From NCBI GenBank assembly GCA_024691305.1, contig JAILNS010000015.1:186001-250000 (forward strand): 64,000 nucleotides of DNA, given 5' to 3'. A model generated the notes under the pieces. The model had not been told where the DNA came from. It worked only from the letters and a program-made list of their open reading frames with translations, and searched no databases. Origin of the DNA: Lachnospiraceae bacterium. Its GTDB lineage: Bacteria > Bacillota > Clostridia > Lachnospirales > Lachnospiraceae. Position numbers and translations under genes: made by a program. Positions 16,742-25,181 of this stretch are shown one piece after another (positions within the stretch are counted from its first letter, which is position 1; the number at the start of each line of letters is the position of its first letter).

Positions 16742-19348
16742 ATGGCTGTTAAGAAAGAAAAGAAGGTTCTTACCGAAACACAAAAAGAACGCAGAAAAGA
16801 AAGGATCGATACTCTAAAAAGTATGATCTTTCCCTGTATCCTGCTTGGAATAATCGCTATAGGCATCGCCGTTATAGTTAATTTCCAGAATAAACCGGCA
16901 GAAGAGGAGATTATTCCTGTCCGGGCATATTCGGGTGATGAGAGTGCGATAGTACTTGAAAACGATGCTCTTACTTTTACCATGGATCCGACGACTACAC
17001 AGTTTGAAGTAAATGTAAAAAGCAGCGGCCGTACCTGGTATTCAAACCCTCAGGGAATAGATGAAGATCCTATTGCTCTTGCAGAAGAAAAGAAGAGACT
17101 TAAATCAACGCTTCTTATGTCTTATGCTGTCGTTAACGGTCTTGAAACCAACTTTAACAATTATGCATACAGTGCAGAGAACGGAACCTATGAGATCACT
17201 GCTTCAGATGATGAGGTGCGTGTAGATTACAGTATAGGTGAAGTAGAAAAAGAGTATGTTATACCTCCTGTTATGACAGTTGATGCATATGAAGAATGGC
17301 AGTCCAAATTAAACCGTGACGGTGCCCATCTCGTTGAACAGTATTATAAGAAGTATGACCTCAATAAATTAGGAAAAAAGGATAATGCTGACGAACTTAT
17401 AGCAAATTATCCCATAATACAGGATGGCCCCATCTATGCCCTTCGTGACAATACCAAGGAAAATAATAAGGCCAGAATGCAGGAATATTTTGCAGAGGCA
17501 GGATATACTTATGAAGATTATCTTGAAGATAAAGAACTTACATCCGGAGAGAGCAGTTCCGACAAGCCTGTTTTCAATGTATCGATGATCTACAAGCTCG
17601 ATGGGGATGACCTTGTCGTTGAGATTCCTATGGGAGATATCGAGTATAAGTCGGATACACCTATATATACCCTTACAGTGCTTCCTTTCTTTGGTGCAGG
17701 CGGATCTGAAGATGAAGGATACATGCTTGTTCCCGAAGGTGGTGGTTCCATTATTAACTTTAACAACGGAAAGGTTTCCCAGAGTAATTATTATGCGAAT
17801 GTATACGGATGGGATCTGGGTATATCCAGAGAAGCTGTAATCCATAATACACGTGCATATTTTGGTGCATTTGGTATCTCGAACGGAAGCGACTCTTTTG
17901 TATGTTCTTTGGATGAGGGCAGTGCCTATGCATCCGTTCAGGCTGATATATCCGGTAAAGTTAACAGTTATAACTGTGTGAATGCCGTATATTCCATGTG
18001 CTCCAGAGAAAAATATGATGTTTCCGCTCTTACTGCAACCGATGTATATGAGTATCTGTGGGAACTCCCGGATGAGACCATTTCACAAAGATACAGTTTT
18101 GTAGATTCAGACAGCTATGTGGATATGGCTAAGGATTATGGGGATAATCTCAAGGCTAAATACGGTGATTACCTGTCGGCTGACGGCAGTGATTCGGTTC
18201 CTGCTGCAATAGAGATAGTAGGATCTATAGATAAGGTTAAACAGATAGTCGGTGTACCTGTTTCAAGACCGCTTAAACTTACATCATATAATGAAGCTGC
18301 TTCTATAGTTTCCGATCTGTCAGACTCCGGTATATCAAATATGCATGTGAAAATATCCGGTTGGATGAACGGTGGTGTAAATCAGCAGCTTATAAAGAAG
18401 ATCAGGACCATATCCGATCTTGGTTCAAAAAAAGACCTTAAAAACATGGTGGCACAGTGTCAGGATGCAGGTGCCGATGTTTATCTTAACGGATACACCT
18501 TATATGCTTTTGATTCCAATATATTTGACGGTTTCTTCTCATACCGTGATGCGGCACGGCTTATCAGCAAGGAACGTGCCCAGTTATATCAGTACAGTCA
18601 TGTTACATATGCAGCAAGAGAATATGCGGATCCTTATTGGCTGCTGCATGCATCTCTTTCACAGAAAATGGCCGATAATCTTGTCAAAGAGACCGATTCT
18701 TACGGGTCAGGCGTATCTTTTGAAGATATAGGCATGGATCTTGCAGCTGATTATTATCGTAAGAATTTTACTACCAGACAGATGGCACTTCATAATCAAA
18801 GCGATGAACTCAAGAAACTTTGTGATGAAGGTAAGCCGGTAATGATCAATATGGGAAACGATTATGCAGTTCCCTATGCTGATATGGTCGTTAATACCGA
18901 TCTTCGCGGAAGCGAATATACAATATGTGATGCTACAGTTCCTTTCTGGGAACTTGCAATGCACGGATTGGTTAACTACGCAGGTGAGTCGATCAACATA
19001 TGCGGTAATGCTGAAGAAGAACTCCTCGACAGCGTTGCTTACGGTGCAGGATTGCAGTTTACCTTTATGCAGGCCAGTCCTTTTGTTACACAAAAGACGC
19101 TGTATCCCGAATATTACGGAGCCAATTTCGATTCCTGGCGGGATAAGGCGATTGAAATGTATACCCGCTATAATAACGAACTTGGACATACCTTTAACCA
19201 GGAAATGACCGGATACGAGAACCTTACGGATACATTATGTGTTACCGAATATGCAGACGGTACCAGGGTATATGTCAATTACGCTTATGAGGATGCAGAT
19301 GCTGACGGAGTAACAGTACCTGCAAGGGATTATCTGACAGTCAGATGA
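16742..19348 (+). CDS. DUF5696-domain protein, membrane-anchored, possibly a glycan-active enzyme
   Basis: This 868-residue protein has a basic cytoplasmic start, one transmembrane helix (about residues 29-48) and a large extracellular part. Features I associate with DUF5696 are LTFTMDPTTTQFEVNVKSSG followed by RTWYSNPQG, 'YMLVPEGGGSIINFNNGK', and a TIM-barrel-like half (about residues 495-790). That half contains MHVKISGWMNGGVNQQ, DAGADVYLNGYTLYAFDS, VSFEDIGMDLAADYY and ICDATVPFWELAMHG. The layout resembles a clan-type glycoside hydrolase barrel preceded by a beta-sandwich, but I cannot assign catalytic residues with confidence. It sits between two permease pairs, so trimming of the transported glycan at the cell surface is a reasonable inference. 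Confidence 0.75.
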   Translation: MAVKKEKKVLTETQKERRKERIDTLKSMIFPCILLGIIAIGIAVIVNFQNKPAEEEIIPVRAYSGDESAIVLENDALTFTMDPTTTQFEVNVKSSGRTWYSNPQGIDEDPIALAEEKKRLKSTLLMSYAVVNGLETNFNNYAYSAENGTYEITASDDEVRVDYSIGEVEKEYVIPPVMTVDAYEEWQSKLNRDGAHLVEQYYKKYDLNKLGKKDNADELIANYPIIQDGPIYALRDNTKENNKARMQEYFAEAGYTYEDYLEDKELTSGESSSDKPVFNVSMIYKLDGDDLVVEIPMGDIEYKSDTPIYTLTVLPFFGAGGSEDEGYMLVPEGGGSIINFNNGKVSQSNYYANVYGWDLGISREAVIHNTRAYFGAFGISNGSDSFVCSLDEGSAYASVQADISGKVNSYNCVNAVYSMCSREKYDVSALTATDVYEYLWELPDETISQRYSFVDSDSYVDMAKDYGDNLKAKYGDYLSADGSDSVPAAIEIVGSIDKVKQIVGVPVSRPLKLTSYNEAASIVSDLSDSGISNMHVKISGWMNGGVNQQLIKKIRTISDLGSKKDLKNMVAQCQDAGADVYLNGYTLYAFDSNIFDGFFSYRDAARLISKERAQLYQYSHVTYAAREYADPYWLLHASLSQKMADNLVKETDSYGSGVSFEDIGMDLAADYYRKNFTTRQMALHNQSDELKKLCDEGKPVMINMGNDYAVPYADMVVNTDLRGSEYTICDATVPFWELAMHGLVNYAGESINICGNAEEELLDSVAYGAGLQFTFMQASPFVTQKTLYPEYYGANFDSWRDKAIEMYTRYNNELGHTFNQEMTGYENLTDTLCVTEYADGTRVYVNYAYEDADADGVTVPARDYLTVR

Positions 19349-19405
19349 TCATACGATAACAGGCAATAATGTCGATTCAGTTCGATTTCAGGAGAGGATC
19401 ACAGG

Positions 19406-20332
19406 ATGAGTAACGTGGCAGAAAATTCCAAACGCCGACATAAATATGTGGGATTGCAGAAAAGAAAAGCAATATCCGGGTATTTGTTCATAATGCCTTT
19501 CATCATAGGTTTCCTTGCTTTTATGGTTAAACCTTTTGTTCAGTCATTATGGATGAGCTTTAATGAAGTAGAGGTAGGATCTGGTAATTTTACACTTATC
19601 TTTACCGGCCTTGACAATTATAAGTTTGCATTCAGGGTAGATCCCGAATATACACGTATGCTCGTGGAACAGTTTACAAGGCTTGTAGTGTATTCTCTGG
19701 GTATAATGGTATTTTCTTTCTTTGTTGCGCTTATACTTAACCAGAAATTTGCGGGAAGAGCTTTGGTCAGAGCAATTTTCTTTCTTCCCGTTATAATGGC
19801 GAGTGGTGTTATTTTAGGTCTTGAGAGTGATAACCAGCTTATGGCAAGCATGCAGGCCATGGTTGAAGAAACTACAACAAATGTCAGCATAACGGATACG
19901 ATCCAAACGGTTCTTCGTACAGCCGGGATCGGTGTAAGGGCTTTTGAATGGGTATTTGAACTTATCGACAATATATATGATGTTGCGATCGCTTCCGGTA
20001 TCCAGATCATTATTTTCTTATCGGGATTACAGACTATCCCCTCAAGTATGTATGAAGCTGCCGATATCGAAGGATGTACAGCCTGGGAGAGTTTGTGGAA
20101 GATAACATTCCCCATGGTAAGTAATATCTTCCTTGTTAACTGGTTTTATACGATCATCGACTTCTCAATGCGTACCGATAATGAAGTTATCGAGAAGATC
20201 CAGGAAGTCATGATCTTACAGCTTAAATACGGTCAGGCTTCTGCAATGGCCTGGATATATTTTGGACTTGTACTTGCTTTTGTAGGAATCACATCACTCA
20301 TTATTTCAAGAGGGGTTTACTATTATGACTAA
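19406..20332 (+). CDS. ABC sugar transporter permease, first of pair 2
   Basis: MalF/UgpA-type integral membrane subunit of 308 residues. It starts KRKAISGYLFIMPFIIGFLA, the classical N-terminal signature of this family. The EAA loop is 'MYEAADIEGCTAWESLWKIT' (about residues 215-235). The protein has an enlarged periplasmic loop between about residues 140 and 190 (MQAMVEETTTNVSITDTIQT). GGAGAGGATCACAGG lies upstream of the ATG. It overlaps the next permease by 8 bases and is only distantly similar to the first pair, so the locus encodes two different importers or one with alternative cores. Confidence 0.93.
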   Translation: MSNVAENSKRRHKYVGLQKRKAISGYLFIMPFIIGFLAFMVKPFVQSLWMSFNEVEVGSGNFTLIFTGLDNYKFAFRVDPEYTRMLVEQFTRLVVYSLGIMVFSFFVALILNQKFAGRALVRAIFFLPVIMASGVILGLESDNQLMASMQAMVEETTTNVSITDTIQTVLRTAGIGVRAFEWVFELIDNIYDVAIASGIQIIIFLSGLQTIPSSMYEAADIEGCTAWESLWKITFPMVSNIFLVNWFYTIIDFSMRTDNEVIEKIQEVMILQLKYGQASAMAWIYFGLVLAFVGITSLIISRGVYYYD

Positions 20333-21329
20333 AACCAAGGTGGGAGCTGACAGAAGCTTCTGGGAGAGGAATAAGACCTCGGGCGGATATCTGCTTAAAA
20401 AGAAATTATTAAGTGTCGGAATATCTGTTGTCAGATTTATTCTGCTCTTCGGTATGTGCTTTATGATCTTACAGCCCATACTGAATAAGATATCGGTCAG
20501 CTTTATGAAAGAGGCTGATATTTATAATCCTATCGTAATATCTATCCCTTCGGAGTTTTCTACAGAGAATTACCGTATTGCCTGGGATGCAATGAATTAC
20601 GGAAAGGGTATTGTGAATACGCTTGTATTCTCGATCCTGATATCGCTTTTACAGGTCGCAATGTGCACGCTGGTAGGTTACGGCTTTGCCAGATTTAATT
20701 TCCCTTTAAAGAAATTCTGGTTTGGCTGTGTAATGGTCATGATACTCGTGCCACCGCAGACAATAGCTACTTCGCTTTATCTGCATTTCAGGTTTTTTGA
20801 TGTATTAGGCATAATCAAGGCTATTACAGGTTCAACTGTTAATTTAAGAAATTCACCTTTACCGTATTTTCTTATGAGCGCAGGATGCACGGGACTTAAA
20901 AACGGTCTGTATATCTTCCTTATAAGACAGTTTTTCAGAAATCTTCCGGGTGATCTTGAAGAAGCAGCTTATGTTGACGGACTCGGAACATTCCGTACAT
21001 TTATACAGATAATGCTTCCGGAAGCCAAGCCCATTATCACAAGTTGTTTCCTGTTTGCCTTTGTATGGCAATGGACTGACGGATTTTACTCAAGGATGTT
21101 CCTCGGTGGAAGGACGCTGCTTTCGACCTCACTTGCATCATTACCGGATTCTTTGACGAACTTTATTTTAAGGATGTGGGGACAGACGTCAGGTACGGTT
21201 GCTGTAGGTTATATAAATATGCTTGTTTCCACAGGAACATTGATGGTCATCGTGCCGCTTATCATTCTATACTTGTTTGCACAGAGGGCATTTGTTGAAA
21301 GCATCAGTTCCACCGGTATCAAGATGTAG
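20325..21329 (+). CDS. ABC sugar transporter permease, second of pair 2
   Basis: MalG-type partner, 334 residues. The EAA loop is 'LPGDLEEAAYVDGLGTFRTF' followed by IQIMLPEAKP (about residues 206-235). It ends in SISSTGIKM, the common C-terminal motif of this family. The ATG at 20325 lies inside the last codons of the upstream permease, with GAGGGG before it. A longer cytoplasmic N-terminus (about 35 residues) distinguishes it from the MalG-type permease of pair 1. The substrate-binding protein gene follows after a 112-base gap containing small hairpins. Confidence 0.93.
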   Translation: MTKTKVGADRSFWERNKTSGGYLLKKKLLSVGISVVRFILLFGMCFMILQPILNKISVSFMKEADIYNPIVISIPSEFSTENYRIAWDAMNYGKGIVNTLVFSILISLLQVAMCTLVGYGFARFNFPLKKFWFGCVMVMILVPPQTIATSLYLHFRFFDVLGIIKAITGSTVNLRNSPLPYFLMSAGCTGLKNGLYIFLIRQFFRNLPGDLEEAAYVDGLGTFRTFIQIMLPEAKPIITSCFLFAFVWQWTDGFYSRMFLGGRTLLSTSLASLPDSLTNFILRMWGQTSGTVAVGYINMLVSTGTLMVIVPLIILYLFAQRAFVESISSTGIKM

Positions 21330-21374
21330 ATTTGCGTTTTTGGATTTATAAGAGTATATTGTTTTTGTGTATAT

Positions 21375-21417
21375 TCTGCATGAGCAGATTATATATAACC
21401 GTCCATGATATATGGAC
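21375..21417 (+). promoter_or_regulatory. Two small hairpins upstream of the highly codon-optimised binding-protein gene
   Basis: TCTGC-ATGA-GCAGA (21375-21388) and GTCCAT-GATAT-ATGGAC (21401-21417) can fold just before the GGAGG ribosome binding site. A candidate promoter, TTGTGT (21365-21370) with TATATA near 21390, is poorly spaced. The hairpins could stabilise a processed 3' transcript that raises binding-protein synthesis over the permeases, as is known for maltose operons. That comparison is inference. Confidence 0.35.
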
Positions 21418-21441
21418 CAGATATTCACAAGGAGGAATAAA

Positions 21442-22980
21442 ATGAAGAAGATTGGTACTACCAAGAAAGTTGTAGCTGCTATGACTATGGCTGCTATGAC
21501 CGTAAGTGGTCTTGCCGGCTGTGGTGCTTCAGGCGATACAGCTGCTACCACTGAACCTGCTGCAGAAGAGACAACCGAACCTGCTGCAGAGGAGACTACC
21601 GAAGCTGCTGCTGAGACTACAGAAGCTGCAGAGGAAACCACTGAGACTGCTGAGGCAGAAGAGGATGTAGAAGGTTACACCGTTCTTACCGATGCAGATG
21701 GTAATGCTTACGATCTGGGTGGCATGGAGATCATCATCCGTGACTGGTGGTCAGATGCAGAAGGTGCTCCCCGTGAAGCTACAAACGCATTCCAGGAAGC
21801 TCAGGACGAGTGGCGTGAATGGTGCTATGAGACCTATAACTTCACCGTTAAAGAGCAGGGTATGTCAGGATGGGATACAACTCCCGAAGATTATGCTAAC
21901 TATGTAACAGGTGGCGGAGATGATGCTAACTATGTATGGCGTCTTCGTGATGATGCTATGGGTTCAGCTCTTGCATCAGGTCTTATGTATGACCTTTCAA
22001 CTCTTGACTGTCTTGATTTTGACAGTGATATGTTCACAAGAAATAAGTGTAATGTACAGTACACCATAGGTGATGGTACATATGCTATGTATGCAGGATA
22101 TTCAGAGCCTCGTCTCGGTATCTTCTTTAACAAGAGATTACTTGAGGATGCAGGTATCGATCCCGACTCATTATATGACATGGTAGCAGACGGAACCTGG
22201 ACATGGGATAAGTTTGAAGAAATGCTCGGACAGGTTCAGCGTGATACCGATAACGATGGTGAAATCGATGTCTGGGGTCTTGCAGCAAACGGTGCAGGTA
22301 ATATCCTTCCTGTAGCTGTTGCAGGTAACGGCGGAGCTTTCGTTGGAAAAGATGACAGCGGAAACTTCACTTATAACCTTGAAGATCAGGCAACTCTTGA
22401 TGCTATGGAATATACAAACCGTATCCTTCAGGATTACTATTTCGTACATCATACCGATGAAGATGCTTGGGATCACTACAAAGAAGAGTTCCAGAACGGT
22501 ACATGCGTATTCCTTGCAGAGGATACATACTGCGGATATCAGGGCGGTATAGTAGAAGTTATGGATGATGAGTGCGGATATGTTCCTTTCCCGAAGTCAG
22601 CTAACGGTGACTACATCAACGTATGGGCTAACAACCCTGAAGTTATCCCCGCTTGCTATGATGAGGAGAAGGCTTGGAATATCGCATTTGCATATTCACT
22701 TTACAACCAGATGCCTCCCGGATACGAGGATTACAACAACTACTTATCCAACTGGGAAAACGGTGCATTTGACAGCCGTTGTATAAATGAAGTGCTTCCT
22801 ATGCTTCAGACTCCTGAGCATGGTACAGTACAGTATCATGGTACAGTTCCTCAGCTTCAGATCGGTCCCGATCTTACATGGAACTTCTCTTCTACAAGTG
22901 TTGTTTCAGAGCTAGTTGACGGTATCCGTGATACATGGAAGGGCTATATCGATGATGCAAATGCTGCATTCAACAAATAA
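21442..22980 (+). CDS. ABC transporter extracellular substrate-binding lipoprotein
   Basis: Captures an oligosaccharide or other solute and passes it to the permease pair just upstream. GGAGG lies 7 bases before the ATG at 21442, which gives 512 residues; the upstream ATG at 21412 has no such site. The lipobox is SGLAGCGAS (Cys about residue 26). A repetitive Thr/Glu/Ala linker of about 45 residues (ATTEPAAEETTEPAAEETTE) follows. The mature domain has the SBP pattern: EMIIRDWWSD-like start, YTIGDGTYAMYAGYSEPRLG, FFNKRLLEDAGIDPDSLYD, and a Trp-rich cleft typical of sugar binding. Codon choice is far more biased than in neighbours (GGT, GCT, CGT, AAC), so it is probably strongly expressed. Confidence 0.92.
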   Translation: MKKIGTTKKVVAAMTMAAMTVSGLAGCGASGDTAATTEPAAEETTEPAAEETTEAAAETTEAAEETTETAEAEEDVEGYTVLTDADGNAYDLGGMEIIIRDWWSDAEGAPREATNAFQEAQDEWREWCYETYNFTVKEQGMSGWDTTPEDYANYVTGGGDDANYVWRLRDDAMGSALASGLMYDLSTLDCLDFDSDMFTRNKCNVQYTIGDGTYAMYAGYSEPRLGIFFNKRLLEDAGIDPDSLYDMVADGTWTWDKFEEMLGQVQRDTDNDGEIDVWGLAANGAGNILPVAVAGNGGAFVGKDDSGNFTYNLEDQATLDAMEYTNRILQDYYFVHHTDEDAWDHYKEEFQNGTCVFLAEDTYCGYQGGIVEVMDDECGYVPFPKSANGDYINVWANNPEVIPACYDEEKAWNIAFAYSLYNQMPPGYEDYNNYLSNWENGAFDSRCINEVLPMLQTPEHGTVQYHGTVPQLQIGPDLTWNFSSTSVVSELVDGIRDTWKGYIDDANAAFNK

Positions 22981-23011
22981 TATGGCTCGATAACGCCAAT
23001 AAGCTATTAAA

Positions 23012-23042
23012 ACGGGCGGGGATTTCCCCGCCCGTATTTACT
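23012..23042 (+). terminator. GC-rich terminator after the uptake locus
   Basis: ACGGGCGGGG (23012-23021) and CCCCGCCCGT (23026-23035) form a perfect 10-bp stem with an ATTT loop, followed by ATTTACT. The T-run is short, but stem stability is very high. Only 38 bases remain before the next start codon. Confidence 0.75.
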
Positions 23043-23073
23043 AAAAATTATGCTTAAATATCAGGAGCAGATG

Positions 23074-24051
23074 ATGTCACTTAAAGTACGATTTCACTTA
23101 CCGGGTATAAGATATAATTACCCTCTTAATATGATGTGGGCCAGTCTTTTGCATAAACATCCGGAATATTTCCGCGAAGGTGTTGAGATAGGTTCTTTTT
23201 TTGGATGTTTTCCGTTGTGTATATGGAACGGTGGCCGTTCTACCGGGAACGATCAATGTGATGCCGGTTTTGTCAAAAATGTAATTAAAAATATCAATGC
23301 TGCAGGGATACCCGTACGCTATACTTTTAATAATCCGATAATAACCGAGGAGGATCTCGATGATCCTTTTTGCAACTTCTGTATGGATGAAGCAAACAAC
23401 GGAATGAATGAAGTTATCATTGTTTCGACGATACTGGAAGATTATCTTAGAAGTAAATATCCTGATTTTGAATATAACAGTTCCACATGTAAAGAGATCA
23501 AAGATATAGATACACTTAATGCCGAAATCGACAGAGATTATAAATATGTGGTTCTTGACTATAATCTGAATAACAAAAAAGAATTCATAGACGGAATAAA
23601 TCATCCCGAAAAGTTGGAAATACTTGTTAATCCTGTATGTGAACCGGCCTGTCCAAGACGCGGCGAGCATTATAAGACGATCGCGATCAATCAAAAGATA
23701 GTACTTAAGAACAGGCATTTACCTCCGGAGAAGCGAAAACCCACGATCCCCTGGGCTTGTACCTTTGGTGAAATGAATTCTGTATATGATATTCAGGATT
23801 ATCCGACTGTTGTCAAACCTGATCAGATATGGGATGAATTTTTACCCAGAGGGATCAATAATTTTAAGATAGAAGGCAGGACAGCCAATTTGATAGGTTT
23901 GATAGACGTGTACTGTCTGTATATGCTTAAACCCGAATGTATCGGCCCCGCAAGGCTGCAGCTCATGCGAAATCTTGAAGAATCGCATATCATCACGATC
24001 AATAAACCTAAGCCTCAGCCCTTTATATTACCGAACGGTAAACCTTATTGA
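23074..24051 (+). CDS. Peptidase U32-like TIM-barrel protein with conserved cysteines (paralog 1)
   Basis: Not a recognised named gene. About 325 residues from the ATG at 23074, which has AGGAG 6 bases upstream; ATGs at 23050 and 23071 fit worse. The protein resembles U32/UbiU-UbiV/RlhA-type proteins: VRYTFNNPIITEEDL, an EILVNPVCEPACPRRGEHY segment where U32 proteins keep clustered cysteines, and NNFKIEGRTANLIGL near the C-terminus, matching the U32 'KIEGR' signature. It is paralogous to the gene at 35945. Four cysteines appear shared (FCN, VCEPAC, WAC), which could hold an Fe-S cluster. Its stop overlaps the possible start of the first adaptor gene, so it probably belongs to the exporter operon. 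Peptidase activity should not be assumed. Confidence 0.6.
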   Translation: MSLKVRFHLPGIRYNYPLNMMWASLLHKHPEYFREGVEIGSFFGCFPLCIWNGGRSTGNDQCDAGFVKNVIKNINAAGIPVRYTFNNPIITEEDLDDPFCNFCMDEANNGMNEVIIVSTILEDYLRSKYPDFEYNSSTCKEIKDIDTLNAEIDRDYKYVVLDYNLNNKKEFIDGINHPEKLEILVNPVCEPACPRRGEHYKTIAINQKIVLKNRHLPPEKRKPTIPWACTFGEMNSVYDIQDYPTVVKPDQIWDEFLPRGINNFKIEGRTANLIGLIDVYCLYMLKPECIGPARLQLMRNLEESHIITINKPKPQPFILPNGKPY

Positions 24052-25181
24052 TTAAGCGTAAAGATACGGAACCTGATTTGAAGTCTGTAAATTTCTTAAA
24101 ACTGAATATATGTATGATCACAATTGTCTTTTGCCTGGCTGTATCAGGATGCGGTGAAAGCCCACAGGAAAATGTGGTCGTAATAAATAACGAGTCCGAT
24201 AATACAGCATACGGGCTTACTTCTGTTACAAAAGAGGATGTTGTACTTACCAAACTTATAACGGCTACTTACATGCAGGTCAAGGAACAGACTGTTTCTT
24301 TTGACTCCGGAGGCAGAAGGATAGCCAAGGTATATGTAAATCCCGGAGATAGTGTGAAAAAAGGTGATCTTTTGGTGGAACTTGACCAGGGAAACCTTCA
24401 GGAACAGATAGATGAACTCGAATACAGGATCCAAAAAAACGAACTTCTTTTAAAGGATCTGGATACCAATCAGAAGTTTGACAAAGAAAGTGCTTATAAC
24501 AGTTTTGTGTATGGCAATCCGAATATCTCAGAAGATGATCTTAAGGAATATCAGAAGAATCAGGATTCCATTGATCAAAATTATGAATATAAACGTGAAG
24601 ACTATAATGACGAACTTGAATTTGACCGTCTTAAGCTTAATAAACTTAAGAATGAACTTAAAAACGGAAGCATCTATTCAAATATGGACGGAGTAGTGTA
24701 TAAGGTCACAGAGGATCTTGAAGGCTCCACCTCCAAAAAAGACGAAGTTGTAATGACGATCGTTGATAACGAGACCGGTCGTTTTGAAACCACTGAGCCT
24801 GATTATGCCGGATATTTCCATGAAGGTGAGGCAGTTGAATTAAAGGTCGTATATTCTCAGGCCCTTGGGGATTATGAGGTTGTGCCCTATGATATGGCTT
24901 CCTGGGGAGAAACGCAGATATTTGAAGTCATATCAGGCCCTGATAATGAAGGGATCGATGTGGGTACAACCGGCAGCATCAAGGTAGTGCTTGATGAAAA
25001 AAAGAACGTTTTGTCACTCCCGATCGGTGCCATCTATTATGCTGATGAAAAGCCTTATGTATACGTTCTTGATGAAAACGGCTTTAAACAGATGATGTGG
25101 GTAGAAATTGGTCTTATAGGTGATGAGAGGGTAGAGATAACCTCGGGATTAAACGAGGGAGATCAGGTAGTATACAGATGA
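24048..25181 (+). CDS. Periplasmic-adaptor-type (HlyD/MacA-like) lipoprotein
   Basis: Membrane fusion subunit of an ABC exporter. It contains the biotinyl-lipoyl half-motif (RIAKVYVNPGDSVKKGDLLVEL) before and its partner (SIYSNMDGVVYKVTEDLEG) after a helical hairpin of about 100 residues, then beta-barrel and C-terminal domains (VLSLPIGAIYYADEKPYVYV, VEITSGLNEGDQVVYR). A lipobox, LAVSGCGES, precedes the mature part. The start is uncertain: TTG at 24048 overlaps the upstream stop, TTG at 24078 gives a better-proportioned signal peptide, and ATG at 24114 would lack a basic n-region. It overlaps the next adaptor by 4 bases (ATGA). In a single-membrane organism it would sit outside the membrane with the FtsX-type permease. 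Confidence 0.82.
   Translation: MIKRKDTEPDLKSVNFLKLNICMITIVFCLAVSGCGESPQENVVVINNESDNTAYGLTSVTKEDVVLTKLITATYMQVKEQTVSFDSGGRRIAKVYVNPGDSVKKGDLLVELDQGNLQEQIDELEYRIQKNELLLKDLDTNQKFDKESAYNSFVYGNPNISEDDLKEYQKNQDSIDQNYEYKREDYNDELEFDRLKLNKLKNELKNGSIYSNMDGVVYKVTEDLEGSTSKKDEVVMTIVDNETGRFETTEPDYAGYFHEGEAVELKVVYSQALGDYEVVPYDMASWGETQIFEVISGPDNEGIDVGTTGSIKVVLDEKKNVLSLPIGAIYYADEKPYVYVLDENGFKQMMWVEIGLIGDERVEITSGLNEGDQVVYR

Noticed and set aside
23098..23718. 206-codon open frame on the minus strand inside the first U32-like gene
   Set aside because: It lies opposite a conserved protein with a paralog elsewhere. Its predicted product is a low-complexity hydrophobic sequence with no ribosome binding site.
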